Source: Cercospora beticola (lineage: Eukaryota; Ascomycota; Dothideomycetes; Mycosphaerellales; Mycosphaerellaceae). From it: DNA of 64,000 bases. The notes below the pieces were generated by a model that did no database searches, was not told the DNA's origin, and worked only from the letters and a program-made list of their open reading frames with translations. The stretch covers positions 2,976,001 through 3,040,000 of the forward strand of contig NC_088935.1 in the NCBI RefSeq assembly GCF_033473495.1, read 5' to 3'. This document shows positions 9,662-20,554 of this stretch, piece by piece (within the stretch, counting starts at the first letter, position 1; every line of letters begins with the position of its first letter). A program made the position numbers and the translations under genes.

Positions 9662-12600
9662 ATGGTTGACGCTGTGCAGTCGCTGACGCAGGCGCAGTGT
9701 GTGCTGCTGGCGGTGCATCTGGCCTCCGAATCGAACATCAAGGCGCTGCACTCCTTCACGCCCACCCGCCTAGACGCCCTCGACCCGGAGCTGGTGCTGC
9801 GCATCGTCCTAACCTTCCTTCCTGAAGCCGTCGACCCGCGCGAGTACACCGGTTACGTTGGCGAGGTGGCATCGCGCCTCTATCTGGACGTCGATCGCGA
9901 GGATGTCGAGGTCAGCACGGCACCGGTGCACAATCTGAGCGAGGAAGAGGCACAGAAGAAAGTAAAGAAGCTGCGCATTCTGGACATTCAGGCTCCAGCA
10001 TTTCCCCCGCATGCTCCGCAAGATCTACTGACTCGTTTCGTCTGCCACCGCGCATATCGTATCGATCAGGAGACAGGCCTGTTGCACCTGGTGCCCGCCC
10101 TGGTTGAGCCATTTCTGGACCGCAACGATTTCATTCGCACGTGGTACGTTAGCGTATGCTTGCCATTGCTCCGTCTGGCAATCGAATACTACCCAGAGGA
10201 TGACACGCTGGCAATTCCACTTCGTGATTTCGAGCAGGTTCATGGACGGCAGGGCGTTGATCTACTGTTGAAAAAGAGCACGGAGCAGCAAGGGGAGGCC
10301 AAGGATAACATCTCACGCGATATCAAGAATGTGGTCGGGCCATGGATGTACGGCCACACTGATCGCAAGCGCCGAAAGCTCAATCACAAAAAGAGCGAGA
10401 GGAATTCCAACGATGATGGCGTCGCGGCGGCGACGAAAGGCATTCGAAAGATCTCCATCGATGGCATCACGGCAGATGATCAACGGACTGGGCACGATTG
10501 GGAACATCTCTTTGCCTGGATGGTAAGCCACGCTGCGACCGACTTTCGCCTTGTTGCACGCGCCATCGATGGATGGGACGGTCCCGACGACATCGACCTG
10601 GGAGGCATCGAGCACAAGAGTATCGGCTACTTGGATGAAACTCTCCAGAAGAAGCTCGATCTGCAATATGCCCAAGCTGCCTTTGCAAGTTGCTATGTTG
10701 CGCCGGCAGATAATGAAGAGACCGTCAAGGATGCTCACTCCATCCTGGCTCGATTGGCAGAGCTCCTCGATTTTATTCCTCCTCCAGACCTTGCCACCAG
10801 CGTGGATTCATTGCCGAAAATCGAACGGCATGCAGCCAAGTTGGATGCCTCGCAAACAGTTGCAGATCTACTTCCCGATGCTCTTTTGAAGCCCGAACAT
10901 CCTCTGACCACTCCTCGAATGGAGACGTATATGTTATTGCAGATGATAGTGTACAGCGCCTATCAATTCTCAGGGCTTGGTCACCCTCTCTCGCTGATCA
11001 ATGTGGCCAAGCTGCATTTCTATGCCACAGGTCAAGAGCAGCTTGACGTTCTTCGAAAGATTTTGCACTCGCTCTCAAGACCAGGTGTGCGCAAAGATGA
11101 GTCTCAATGGACTTCAGAACGTGCAAAGCTCATTTGGTTATGGAATTGGGGAATCGATGCCGACGCAGCTGAGCCCGAAAATGGAGCAGGCGTGCTGGGC
11201 AAGATTACCAAGGGCGATTTCGAAGAGGAAATGCTCAAGGTGTTCACTGAAACCAGTTGTAAGTGTTCGCAAATGTCGTCTTTGTCACAACTGGATCTTC
11301 ACTTTACATTGATTGTTTATGGAAGCACACAACCTGTTAATGTCCACTTACATATGCTTCAGCGCGAGCTATCGATCCAGAACAGAACGTCAACAGCTTG
11401 GCGGGATCACAGAAGAACGATATCGCCTTTCCATTCATTATTCCTAACGAGAGCAAGGATTCAAAAGAAGATCAGAATACTGACCCAGCGACTCCATAGG
11501 CTATGGACTCGCAACTCGACTATACCTGTCGCCCGAGTCGGACACGGCTATCTCGAAGGATCGATCCGAGACGGTCATCTTGGACAAAGCCATGGAAATA
11601 TATGATAGTGCAAGCAATGGCAATCGTCAGCGCGGTGCCATGAAAAGGGCAAATGATATGTGAGTGGCCTCGCTCCGGTGTGCGCCTTGTTCTTGTGCTC
11701 TAACGTCCTCCAGAATCGCTGCCTTTCGACCCCATTTCCCAGACAGCACGAAGTTTCGACAAGCTACAGCACTACTCTCAGCGACCCATGCTCTCTCATT
11801 CTACTCCTTGACGCTGCAGCATGGAGTGCCTTTTCAGCCGGTCAATATTCGTGTCAGCCAGGACCCTATCTCGCTCATTGTCAAAGTCTTAGAACAGAAT
11901 CCTCGGAGTTATACCAAACTTGACGATCTTATTGATATCGCTCGTAATCTGGTCTCGTCAGGACTGAACGATGAAAGTGATGAACGCCTGTCAGGCGAAT
12001 CGCCTCTCGAATCGATCGACAAGAGGAAGAAGGATTCCGAACGACGCGTCACATTCATGGCAGTATGTGTGCTTTGCGCCAGAGAACCGATCAACGCTGA
12101 TCACACTCGCAGGTTGAAGCGGCACTCCGAGAAGACGATTTCGAGACGGCTTATTCTTACGTAGTGAACAGACTCACACCATCTGGCGCCGATATCGAAG
12201 CATCCCAGAACGCTCGCAAAATACACAAACGGCAGAGATCAAGCCGTGCGCAGAACAGTATTGACGACGACGACATATCGTGGCGTGCTGCATTCCTGGC
12301 TGGGCGCTATCGCCCGACAACCACTACGCCACCGACGGTGAGACGATTGGAGCAGCGCACGGAGCTTCTGTCTCTTGCTCTTCTGCTGGCGCCCACGTCA
12401 GCCCTCACCGAGATTCTGGCGGCGTGGCGTCGATGTGAGGAGGAGATGACTTCCCTCCAGCTCTCGCAACAGGAAGCTGAGCAAGCGTTCGACGATCGAG
12501 CTGACAAGCGCCTTTCCGGCGGCTCTCTCCCTGGGACTTTCGCGTTTGGCGATGAGCAACCCGATCTCATCCTGAATCAGAAGAGGCGGGAGATGGGTCG

Positions 12601-12913
12601 GATGGGTGGTGCTAGTGGCAGAGGCAATGACGAAAGTCCGCTAAGCATGTTCGACTTGACACGTAGTGCAGCAAAGGCTTTCAGCAAGAATGCTTTCCCG
12701 CTGCGGGACACGGCAGCTGCACGGAGTAGTGCAGAGTATGGGAGATCTATGGAAGACAGTACGCATAGTCTCGAGAGCGATGGTAGCGGGCATGACCGTG
12801 TTAGGAAGAGAGACATGGTCGCCAATGCTGTCAGTGGTGGTCTAGCATCGGGACTCGGCTGGGTACTTGGCGCTACGCCCGCACAGCAGCAGCAGCATGA
12901 GCAAGGTCGATAG
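9662..12913 (+). CDS. sec39: Sec39-domain protein, Dsl1 tethering complex
   Basis: Exons 9662..11258, 11500..11659, 11714..12062 and 12113..12913 give 968 aa. Recognised by the Sec39-type N-terminus (VLLAVHLASESNIKALHSFTP, then DPELVLRIVLTFLPE) and the conserved C-terminal block SATHALSFYSLTLQHG followed by VNIRVSQDPISLI. Sec39 is the helical scaffold of the ER Dsl1 complex that captures Golgi-derived COPI vesicles. The acidic/Ser-rich tail ends in a Gly-rich segment (SGGLASGLGWVLG). Intron 1 is long (241 nt). It contains a cryptic acceptor at 11361 that opens about 135 nt of frame ending in TAG at 11497-11499; only the distal acceptor rejoins the family sequence (TSCYGLATRLYL). Confidence 0.85.
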
Positions 12914-13195
12914 ACTCCAGGACGCATCAGTGGTGTGACCACAGTGTTCGGACCGCCTTTTTGTGGGACTGCCACATGCATTCATCTTTCAGCAGAGCCG
13001 CGACCTCATACATACGATACATGCCCGTGGCTGGTTGTGGCGTCCCTCGGAAGATCACGAGCGAGAACTCTCCAACTGAAGGCTAGGATCGCAGACATGT
13101 GAATTGTCTCGAACTCGGAGAGGGCTAGTTTATCAAATTTGCTCCTACGTATGCAAGACTGGTCAATACAAGTTCTACGTCTAACGGTGCTGTAT

Positions 13196-14209
13196 TCATA
13201 TCCCCGGTAGACCAAGTACCTGACGAAGTGCTGGTACACCGCGAGGGAGAAAATAAACGGTGTATATGGCACTGAATGCGACCAGCAGTCCAGTCACCTT
13301 CTCGAACCATGTGTGGAAGAAAGCCGCAGTCATGAGCAGCATCCACCAGCTCAGTCCGGCCACTGACAATGCTGTCTTGATGCCAAATCCCAGCTCCGGC
13401 CGCTCGACGCTTCCCGGGTTGGTCGAAGCACCACTTTCCAGTGAAGCGTTGCGCACGAGCCCGTCTGAGGTGCGAATGCGTCTCTTCTCCCGCAGCCCCT
13501 CATGTGTCAAAACAGCCGGGAGCAGCTCCAGCCACAGCATGGCACTGCCCAGGATGAGTAGAAACACATGCCCGCTGATATCGTGCCCTCCGCGCCACTG
13601 GCCACCGATTGCCTTACAAGCGGCGTGTGAGAAGACTTCCTTCGCGTCGCCCGGTTCCATCTTTTCTGCCAAGTCCGTGGCCAGAACTCGCTCACATTTT
13701 CCGCCCGTCCACCTGAAGCTGCGGTCGACAATTCCAGGACCGAAAAACCACTGTGTCACAAACACCCAAATGGTCGTGATGACTGCGTAGCGCGCGATCG
13801 CCTGCAGTCTGCGCTTGGTGAACTGCGGGCGCAAAGGAGGCCCATGTGACGAATGTGTGAGGATGAGGACGAAGAAAGCCAGAGTTGTCCAGAACCAGCC
13901 TATCTTGACGAAATACACGTTGAAGACATTGCTCTTTTTTGCGAAATAGCTTGGGGCATCTCGTGGATCGTATGACTGCGTGCTGGCGAGGTACGTAGCG
14001 TTTCGACTAGCGGGTTGGAAGGTGCTGAAGAGCGATCCCAGAATCAGAGTTGCGGGATAGAGTGCGAGCAGGGTGGCTTCGAGTACTGTCGGCAGGAACG
14101 GCGAGCCTCGCACGGAATGCAGCGTGTCGGCGGTCTGCTTGATGGTCTCGGTGCACGGAGCCGGAATTGGAACGTCGACCTCGACCTTCTTGGGTCGGCG
14201 CGTGGCCAT
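13196..14209 (-). CDS. scs3: FIT-family ER membrane protein (Scs3/Yft2-like)
   Basis: 337 aa, single exon, about six hydrophobic segments. The signature GGHDISGHVFLL (near residue 210) carries the conserved His of fat storage-inducing transmembrane proteins, and a second conserved-type His lies in the preceding LTHSSHG segment. FIT proteins are ER acyl-CoA diphosphatases needed for lipid-droplet budding and ER homeostasis (family knowledge). The N-terminus is cytosolic and basic. The gene converges on sec39 (282 bp between stops). Its start is 155 bp from the stop of the next minus-strand gene, so its promoter must be short. Confidence 0.88.
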   Translation of the reverse strand: MATRRPKKVEVDVPIPAPCTETIKQTADTLHSVRGSPFLPTVLEATLLALYPATLILGSLFSTFQPASRNATYLASTQSYDPRDAPSYFAKKSNVFNVYFVKIGWFWTTLAFFVLILTHSSHGPPLRPQFTKRRLQAIARYAVITTIWVFVTQWFFGPGIVDRSFRWTGGKCERVLATDLAEKMEPGDAKEVFSHAACKAIGGQWRGGHDISGHVFLLILGSAMLWLELLPAVLTHEGLREKRRIRTSDGLVRNASLESGASTNPGSVERPELGFGIKTALSVAGLSWWMLLMTAAFFHTWFEKVTGLLVAFSAIYTVYFLPRGVPALRQVLGLPGI

Positions 14210-14364
14210 GGCAGGGCGGTGTCTTGTGGGTGTGTTAGATGGGTGGGAGGTGCACGCAAAGTTGTTGTCTGGCGAGTTGCACGCGTAAACGTCATTGATT
14301 GTGGCGGTGGTGGCGGTGCATTCATTCCCGCTCCCGCTCTGTGCGACACGCCGTTCAGTTCAGT

Positions 14365-15699
14365 TCAGCACAATCCCAGCTGCAGATATCTCCCTCCTGC
14401 CAAAGCTGCCTCAGTCGCTGCTCGTTCCTGATGCTCCATCGCCGTCAGCATATTGTGCCGCTTCCCTGCCGCAAGACGATAATTGATAGCCGTCAACCTC
14501 GTGGGAAACTCGCCAGGAATGTCGTCAAAATGCTCCACCAACATCCGTGAGAGGTCGGACACCACCCAGCTCGGAGGCCACATGCTCTGGAGCAGATAAA
14601 CCGCGGGCTCATTCCCATCGATTGTCACTCCTGCGCGTTGCAGTCTGCGCGCAATGCTCACTAGGAACATTAAGAGCACAAGTCGGTCTTGAGGTACTTT
14701 CTTGAGCTGTTTTACCATGTCAGGCCAAAGGGGTCGGTCCTTCTTGGTGGTTTCCATATTCCTCCTCTGCAATTTTTCGGCGACCTTCAATGGAATACCT
14801 GGAGTCTGAGCAGCTTCCAAGCTTGTCTTGAGCACGACAATTGCAGATGCGAGCTTCAGTGTCTGCAGTTGGCGCACCAACTGAGCCGGGGAAGTAGCTC
14901 TGGCCAACACAGCCGAAAGCTGCATCACTTCTGTATCGAGGCAAATGTCACGACTCGAGATGGCGTGAGCTGGCGTCTGCCGCTGCGAAATCTTGACCCG
15001 AAGCAGGAAGCCGCCGCAAAGGGCAGCGTTGACCGGGATTCGGACCGCAAAGGACGCATTCCAGTAACCGAAGTGCTCTTCCGATGCCATTTCAATCTCA
15101 GCGCCATCTGTGGAGGCACGAGTTCCACCGCTGGTACTTGTAGAAGCCCTCGACGCTATTGAACCTCGCCCGATCGAAGTCTGTGATCGTGCATCATGTG
15201 TTGAGGGCAGGGGATGTCTCGCAAGGCTGTCGCATTCCGAACTCCTCTGCTTGGTACTTTTCGCGGTCGATGGTACAATACTTGAATGCTCTGATGCATC
15301 ATCAACGACTGCGTTGGGCTCTGGACAAGTTTTCGCGGTCGGTAGTGGGAAGTCAAATGTCTCATCCATGAATTCGTACCGCATTTCGGGGACTGTTGGA
15401 CTCTTGTCACTTGGTATAAGCTCTGTCTCCTTTGGCCGGCCATGAGAGGCATCCGGCAATCGATATACATTAGTTGCGGAGGCTGGTCGTGTGGAAATAC
15501 TGTCGCTTCGGGACGTGCTCGAGCTGGATCGTTGAGACTTGCTGCTCGTAGACGATCGTGCCAACCAGGAGGGCCGCCAACTAGATCGCGACGATGCGTA
15601 TTTATGTTTGAAGATGTTGTCCGTATCCCAAGGAAGGTCTGGATGTGGCCTGCGGTCGATGCGCAACTCTGTACTTCCCATGGTGCTGGGCGCTAGCAT
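14365..15699 (-). CDS. Unassigned protein with Ser-rich N-terminus and helical C-terminus
   Basis: 444 aa open frame. Residues 1-200 are Ser/Arg/Thr-rich and probably disordered. Residues about 210-440 look folded: a beta/hydrophobic stretch (FGYWNASFAVRIPVN), then helices including PQDRLVLLMFLVSIARRLQ and a YLLQSMWPPSWV segment. The helix spacing faintly recalls the C-terminal half of RhoGAP domains, but no Arg finger is identifiable, so I do not assign it. An alternative start is Met7. Function unknown. Confidence 0.6.
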   Translation of the reverse strand: MLAPSTMGSTELRIDRRPHPDLPWDTDNIFKHKYASSRSSWRPSWLARSSTSSKSQRSSSSTSRSDSISTRPASATNVYRLPDASHGRPKETELIPSDKSPTVPEMRYEFMDETFDFPLPTAKTCPEPNAVVDDASEHSSIVPSTAKSTKQRSSECDSLARHPLPSTHDARSQTSIGRGSIASRASTSTSGGTRASTDGAEIEMASEEHFGYWNASFAVRIPVNAALCGGFLLRVKISQRQTPAHAISSRDICLDTEVMQLSAVLARATSPAQLVRQLQTLKLASAIVVLKTSLEAAQTPGIPLKVAEKLQRRNMETTKKDRPLWPDMVKQLKKVPQDRLVLLMFLVSIARRLQRAGVTIDGNEPAVYLLQSMWPPSWVVSDLSRMLVEHFDDIPGEFPTRLTAINYRLAAGKRHNMLTAMEHQERAATEAALAGGRYLQLGLC

Positions 15700-17343
15700 G
15701 CGGCTTGTAGTTCAGATGACTCCGGAATTCACCCCTCATCGACAAGAGAGTCCTATGGTTGGGCAGAACGCGGTAGTAAGTCGCGTGGTGGCCAGCGAAA
15801 GATGGACCGATCCTGATGATCCTTCGGCGTATTGCAGGCTGCTGATCCCTGTCATTGGAATCGATGCGCCCGCGGTCTCAACATGCTACGGCGGAAGGCA
15901 TGCTTGGAATTGTGTCAGTTTCCGGACCGAGTTCAGCTGGGCACAAGACGTGTCCGAGGTGAGGATCAAGGCGAGAATACAGTTGAGACTGAAGAGGTGA
16001 CAGGGTAGGACGACAAATGCAAGAAGAAGCAAACCCATGAGCTCAAACAATTGGCAATGCAATGGCGAGGAGATGAAGCTCCGCAGACCGGGTCACAGAA
16101 GCGACGAGTTGCGTCTGCGCCAACATGATCACATAATGCGATGGTCCAACTGCCCAAATGCAGGACGGGCACGAAGTGACACGCGCTGGAGCAAAGCTGG
16201 CAAGTGGCGGCAGGACAGTGCATTCGCGTCGAGACAACGGGGAAGTTGCACCGATGCCGTCCAGGCGAAAAGACGAGGCCGCACAATGGATGGTTGTTGT
16301 TGGATGCGGCACAGAACGAGTGTGGTAGCACAAGTCGAGAACGAGACGGGGCGCTAGCAGTGCCACCCGCGGCACTTCCGACGCATTGCAACGCTTTGGG
16401 CAAGAAGGCTGTTACAGCGTGTTGACCAGCATCACGTAAAACAACGGGCTGAGCTCCGCAGCATACTGGAGTCGCCGATCCTCGGAAGATAGCCAGGGCA
16501 ATTATCGTGGCCCAGATGTTTAGATACATAACCAAGTCCGCTGCAAATCGCACGCCATTCGAAGCTTTGCCAGAGCGTGGAGCTACAATGCGATTACACT
16601 GGGCGATGCAAAGATCTCATGAGCAAACGTGATTTTCAATGGCAAATTCCTCCAAGAGCAAGGCCGGACACAAAAGCTGAGGTCGCGTCGACTGCGCGCA
16701 CGAAGAGTCGTCGCGGGGAGGTTTCCGTCTCAGTTCGCGAAATAGGTGAATCATGCACCATGGCCTCTGTAGCATGCCATTGAGCCTGTCAATGCCACAA
16801 CTCTGCAGATATCGTGGGCAGAACCACGCTGCGTGAAGCCTGTCTTGTGCAGGTTGAGCGTAGGCTCTGGATTGCAACCTAATCTCTGCGATCCAGTATG
16901 GAGACTTTCGAAGCGTACTGCATCTGGCAGAAGTCTCGCTCCGCTGTCGCGCTCTGGACTGAAGTCCACGTACTCAGCCGATGCTCTTCAGAGCACTGAG
17001 TGTGTGTTCGATGCAAAATATCCGGACCAGATACATCGCTTCAGTAGAGCTCGAGAGAATAGATCGTTGTGCCCTAAAAACAGTAGTCAATGTGCAAGAG
17101 CGCCTACGCAGCTGTGGAGTCCATCACTTTTCATCACACGTGCGACAAAGGCTCCCAGTGCAAGCCTCGCCTCCATTTCCAACTAGCAAAGCTACTAGCA
17201 GGCGTTGATTGAATGTTGTACAGGGTATATACAATCAGCAGGCTGTCTATGACTTCGTTCGCCCTGGCGCCGGGGCCTACTTCGACTTGGCGATTGCCTT
17301 TGCTTCGCTATGACTTTCATGTGTGCATTACGTGCTCTCGTAT
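15700..17343. other. Long gene-poor gap
   Basis: 1.6 kb with no supported gene. The largest frame is minus 15966..16553: 195 codons with a hydrophobic N-terminus and many Cys, but no recognisable Cys spacing and a possible intron-like GT...AG inside. I treat it as chance or at best a remnant. I saw no tRNA or transposon ends. Confidence 0.5.
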
Positions 17344-17761
17344 TCATGGGCTCTCCTTGGCGACCTTTTGCAGATATGCTTCCAGATCGAACTTCGGGTC
17401 GTCAGGGTTTGTTATCACTGGATTCCAGATATGTCAGTGATCTTTTCGTCCAGACAGACAACTGCACTGCGCCGAGATACTCACCGCCATCACCAGTTCG
17501 TGGCGAGTTCTGCTCCGCGAATTTTGCCTTTGCTTGTTGTATCAACTTGGCCTTGCGATCGTATTCTGCCTTTTGAGCATTGGCCTTGTCTTTTGAGTGG
17601 ATAGCTTGCTGGTGTGAGAAGCCGTAAAAGACGCCGAAGACCAGTGCGCCCCAGCGAAGGACCTGTGGCGATCCTCAGTCAGTCATGCTCTTGTTCGTAG
17701 CAGTGTCTTCGGCAGGTCGAAGCGTTGGGACGGAGCTCACATTCGCCCCCGTGGAGGCCAT
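17344..17761 (-). CDS. atp21: Mitochondrial F1Fo-ATP synthase subunit e, 3 exons
   Basis: Exons 17741..17761, 17485..17662 and 17344..17417 (introns 78 and 67 nt) give 90 aa. The protein begins MASTGANVLRWGALVFG, has one N-terminal transmembrane helix with the GxxxG motif (GVFYG, residues 17-21), then a charged coiled coil (KAEYDRKAKLIQQAKAKF). It ends PDDPKFDLEAYLQKVAKESP, the usual C-terminus of fungal subunit e (Atp21/Tim11). The GxxxG motif mediates e-g contacts and ATP synthase dimerisation at cristae tips. Every exon is too short for a simple ORF search. It is divergent from the dynein gene. Confidence 0.9.
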
Positions 17762-18089
17762 TGTGCGCGAGTTGCGGGCGCGAAGAGCAGTCGGACGGCA
17801 GCTACTTCGAAGGTGGAGCGGTGCGCACGCGGGTGGATGTGGGCGGCGGCGACGAGAAGGAGGCGGTGGTCGTGGTCGTCGTGGTGGTAGATGGCAGGTG
17901 CAGCCAGCATTGAACGGGAAAGAAGGAATCCACGCTCCGAGCTCCCGCGATTGGCAAACGGCACGTCAACACGAGACACGACCTGCGTCGCCCGACCGCT
18001 GCTCTACACCGCAGTTAACGCAACTCTCGCTGCCACTGCTCCTTGGCTTCGACGGCCATGCTCGCTGAGCTGTCGTCTCAATCGCCACC
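17762..18089. promoter_or_regulatory. Divergent promoter, ATP synthase e / dynein intermediate chain
   Basis: 328 bp between divergent start codons. It contains a GTGGTC-type simple repeat near 17865-17892. No specific factor sites were assigned. Confidence 0.45.
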
Positions 18090-20141
18090 ATGTCCTCCTC
18101 GTCCTCGATGCAGCAGCGCAAGGAGGAGATCTTGGCCAAGAAGGCCAAACTCGCGGAGCTGAAGCGTCAACGTGAGCTGCGACAGCGAGATCTGTCGACC
18201 AACCGCCAGAGTCTGGACGCCTCAGACGCCTTCGTTGCTCCATCGCCGCAACGCTCGTCGGCGACCAAGCGCGAAGATATTGAGTCGCTGATCTCGTCGC
18301 TCGTCGATCGACCCTCCTCTACCACGCCGGCCACCCCTACTTCCAAGCTCCGTTCCAACACCACCTCACATCACTCTGAGGATGGCCATACGCCGCCGCC
18401 CCGGTCTTCTGATGGCTCAAACGAGCCTCAGACACTATCGTTCGCCGCCCTGACCACCGTGTTCGAGATTCCCGTCGAGTCGAAACCAGAATATATCACA
18501 TATAGTAAAGGCGTGCAGACAGCAGACGCTTGGCAACAGAGCGGCGGCGAGAGCCCTGCCGAAGGTAGCGACCCAGATACGAGATCCACCAGCCCATCAC
18601 GCCGGCGCAGGAACTTAAGCCCGCGCGCCCGGGAGCTGCAGGAGGAGGAAATTCGCCAACGCTTGCGTCAGGAGATTGAAGAGGAGCTCAGGTCACTGCA
18701 AGCGCACGAGCACGTGGCTCCTGATAAGGAACGTTTCCCAGCGCGATCACTGGCTCCAGAGGAGCTCAGCGCAGTGACAAGCAGCAATGATTTTCTGGAC
18801 TTTGTGGAACGCAGCAGCAAAGTCATTGAGCGAGCACTGGATGAGGAGTACGACGTGTTGGCTGACTACGCTGCTCATGCTCGCGCGGCAGACGACGACG
18901 AGGATGAGTACGTGGGACGAAGGGGTAGAAGAGTGAAGGAGGTGGCATCTTTCGATCTGCAACCCGAGATGGGGAGAAAACGCATGATCAGCGATATTGA
19001 CTTCAGCCCAAAATTCCCGGAACTGCTGTGCACTGCGTACACAAAATCGCAGTCCTCACCACATACCCCACCTGGCCTCCTGAATGTCTGGAACTTGCAT
19101 CTCAAAGGCCGGCCAGAGTACAGCTTGCATGCCACATCTGATCTACTTTCGTGCCAATTCCACCCCTTTCATCCCTCACTGATCCTGGGTGGTACGTACA
19201 GTGGACAGCTGTGCCTCTGGGATACCCGTGCCCGCAATCAACGAACAGGCGAACCGGTTCAGAAGACACCACTCACAGGAGGCAGAACTGGGCATGCACA
19301 CCCCATATACAGCCTAGCCACGGTCGGCACACAAAATGCCAGCTCAGTGGTTTCTGTCAGCACCGACGGGGTGGTGTGTGCATGGTCCACAGATATCCTG
19401 ACGCAGCCTCAGGAGTATCTTGAACTACACGCTCCAAATCCTTCGGCATATAAGACCGACGACATTGCTCCGACCTGCATATCATTTCCAGCATCCGATC
19501 CGACGTATTTCCTTGCAGGAACAGAGCAAGGGTCTATTTTTCCAGTTCACAGATACGACCGCGCGGGTGCCAAATCTGGCGTCGACGCTCGCACGAGCTA
19601 TCGTGGACACGAAGCGCCAGTCACTGGCATTGATTTTCATCCTGCGCGGGGCAAGATTGACCTTGGAGATTTGTTTGTTAGTTGTGGTCTCGATTGGAGC
19701 GTGAAAATTTGGCGCGCCCGACCGCCATCAACCACGTCCAGCACCATCTCCGGCAACACAGAGATTGTGAAACCATTGTTAGAGATTCAGCGCGAGGACA
19801 GTGTTTACGATGCTAAGTGGTCACCTACGAAACCTGGAATATTTGGTTGTGTTGACGGACGTGGGCGATTTGACATTTACGACATTAATGCCAGTTCTGA
19901 AGTTCCGGTAGCTGGTGCGAAACCGAGCCACCAGGAGAAGGATATCTACGCATTGAAGAGCTTGAACAAGCTTGCATGGGAGAAGAACCAAGGGCGACAT
20001 GCAGCTGTTGGTGGGTTGGATGGCGTGACGACTGTATTTGAGGTCGGAAGCGAACTCGGTGGTGTGGATACCAAGAGCGATGCATGGCTGGGAGTAAAGA
20101 AGTTTGTGGCGAGGCAAACAAAGAGCAAGATGGAAATGTGA
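18090..20141 (+). CDS. Cytoplasmic dynein intermediate chain
   Basis: 683 aa, single exon, Kozak-like ACCATG start. Residues 10-40 form the charged coiled coil (RKEEILAKKAKLAELKRQRE) that binds dynactin p150 and NudE in this family. A light-chain-binding motif follows near residue 140 (TYSKGVQTADAW, of the KxTQT/GVQT type). The C-terminal half has WD40 repeats (SDIDFSPKFPELLCTAY, GGTYSGQLCLWD, STDGVVCAWSTD, CGLDWSVKIWRA) that bind the heavy chain. The WD order and the SKFP-like 'FSPKFPELL' are characteristic. The fungal orthologue is involved in nuclear migration and retrograde transport. Confidence 0.92.
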   Translation: MSSSSSMQQRKEEILAKKAKLAELKRQRELRQRDLSTNRQSLDASDAFVAPSPQRSSATKREDIESLISSLVDRPSSTTPATPTSKLRSNTTSHHSEDGHTPPPRSSDGSNEPQTLSFAALTTVFEIPVESKPEYITYSKGVQTADAWQQSGGESPAEGSDPDTRSTSPSRRRRNLSPRARELQEEEIRQRLRQEIEEELRSLQAHEHVAPDKERFPARSLAPEELSAVTSSNDFLDFVERSSKVIERALDEEYDVLADYAAHARAADDDEDEYVGRRGRRVKEVASFDLQPEMGRKRMISDIDFSPKFPELLCTAYTKSQSSPHTPPGLLNVWNLHLKGRPEYSLHATSDLLSCQFHPFHPSLILGGTYSGQLCLWDTRARNQRTGEPVQKTPLTGGRTGHAHPIYSLATVGTQNASSVVSVSTDGVVCAWSTDILTQPQEYLELHAPNPSAYKTDDIAPTCISFPASDPTYFLAGTEQGSIFPVHRYDRAGAKSGVDARTSYRGHEAPVTGIDFHPARGKIDLGDLFVSCGLDWSVKIWRARPPSTTSSTISGNTEIVKPLLEIQREDSVYDAKWSPTKPGIFGCVDGRGRFDIYDINASSEVPVAGAKPSHQEKDIYALKSLNKLAWEKNQGRHAAVGGLDGVTTVFEVGSELGGVDTKSDAWLGVKKFVARQTKSKMEM

Positions 20142-20554
20142 AGCCATAGCAAATGTCAAATAATGCTGAGATACCCCAATTTGCGTAGCAGTGAACATGA
20201 ATGCACAAGGCTCTCTGAGATATTCCCGACCAGCCTCAGTCTCCTCCCGCGCCTCGCGTCCTTCGAAGCTCATTGTTGTACCTATTCGTGCCCACGCTGC
20301 AGCTGTAACTCGGTCAGTGGTTCTCAACAATAATTTGTAGTTACCGCTGATGCGCCAATGCGCTTGAATAAATGCCGTGAGTCTCCAGGTTCTGTATCAG
20401 CAGCAGCATCCTGTGTCTCTGCTCTTCAACGGGGAAGATACGCATGCGATCGGGTTCCCTCGACTGGAGGGGCTCTCGGATCGCCATCTCGCACAGTTTC
20501 GATGTCGGCTGGGACGACTTGAGAGGATCACGCCTGACAAGTAGAGGAAAACGA
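20142..20554. other. Convergent intergenic region with an unexplained open frame
   Basis: This lies between the dynein stop and the threonine aldolase stop. On the minus strand, 20341..20562 is open in a different frame from the aldolase and encodes a Met-start peptide rich in Arg/Glu/Leu (MGDRFPLL... EEQRHRMLLLIQNLETHG), followed by an intron-like GTAACT...TTACAG. It is either the aldolase 3'UTR or a separate small gene; I cannot decide. Confidence 0.35.
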
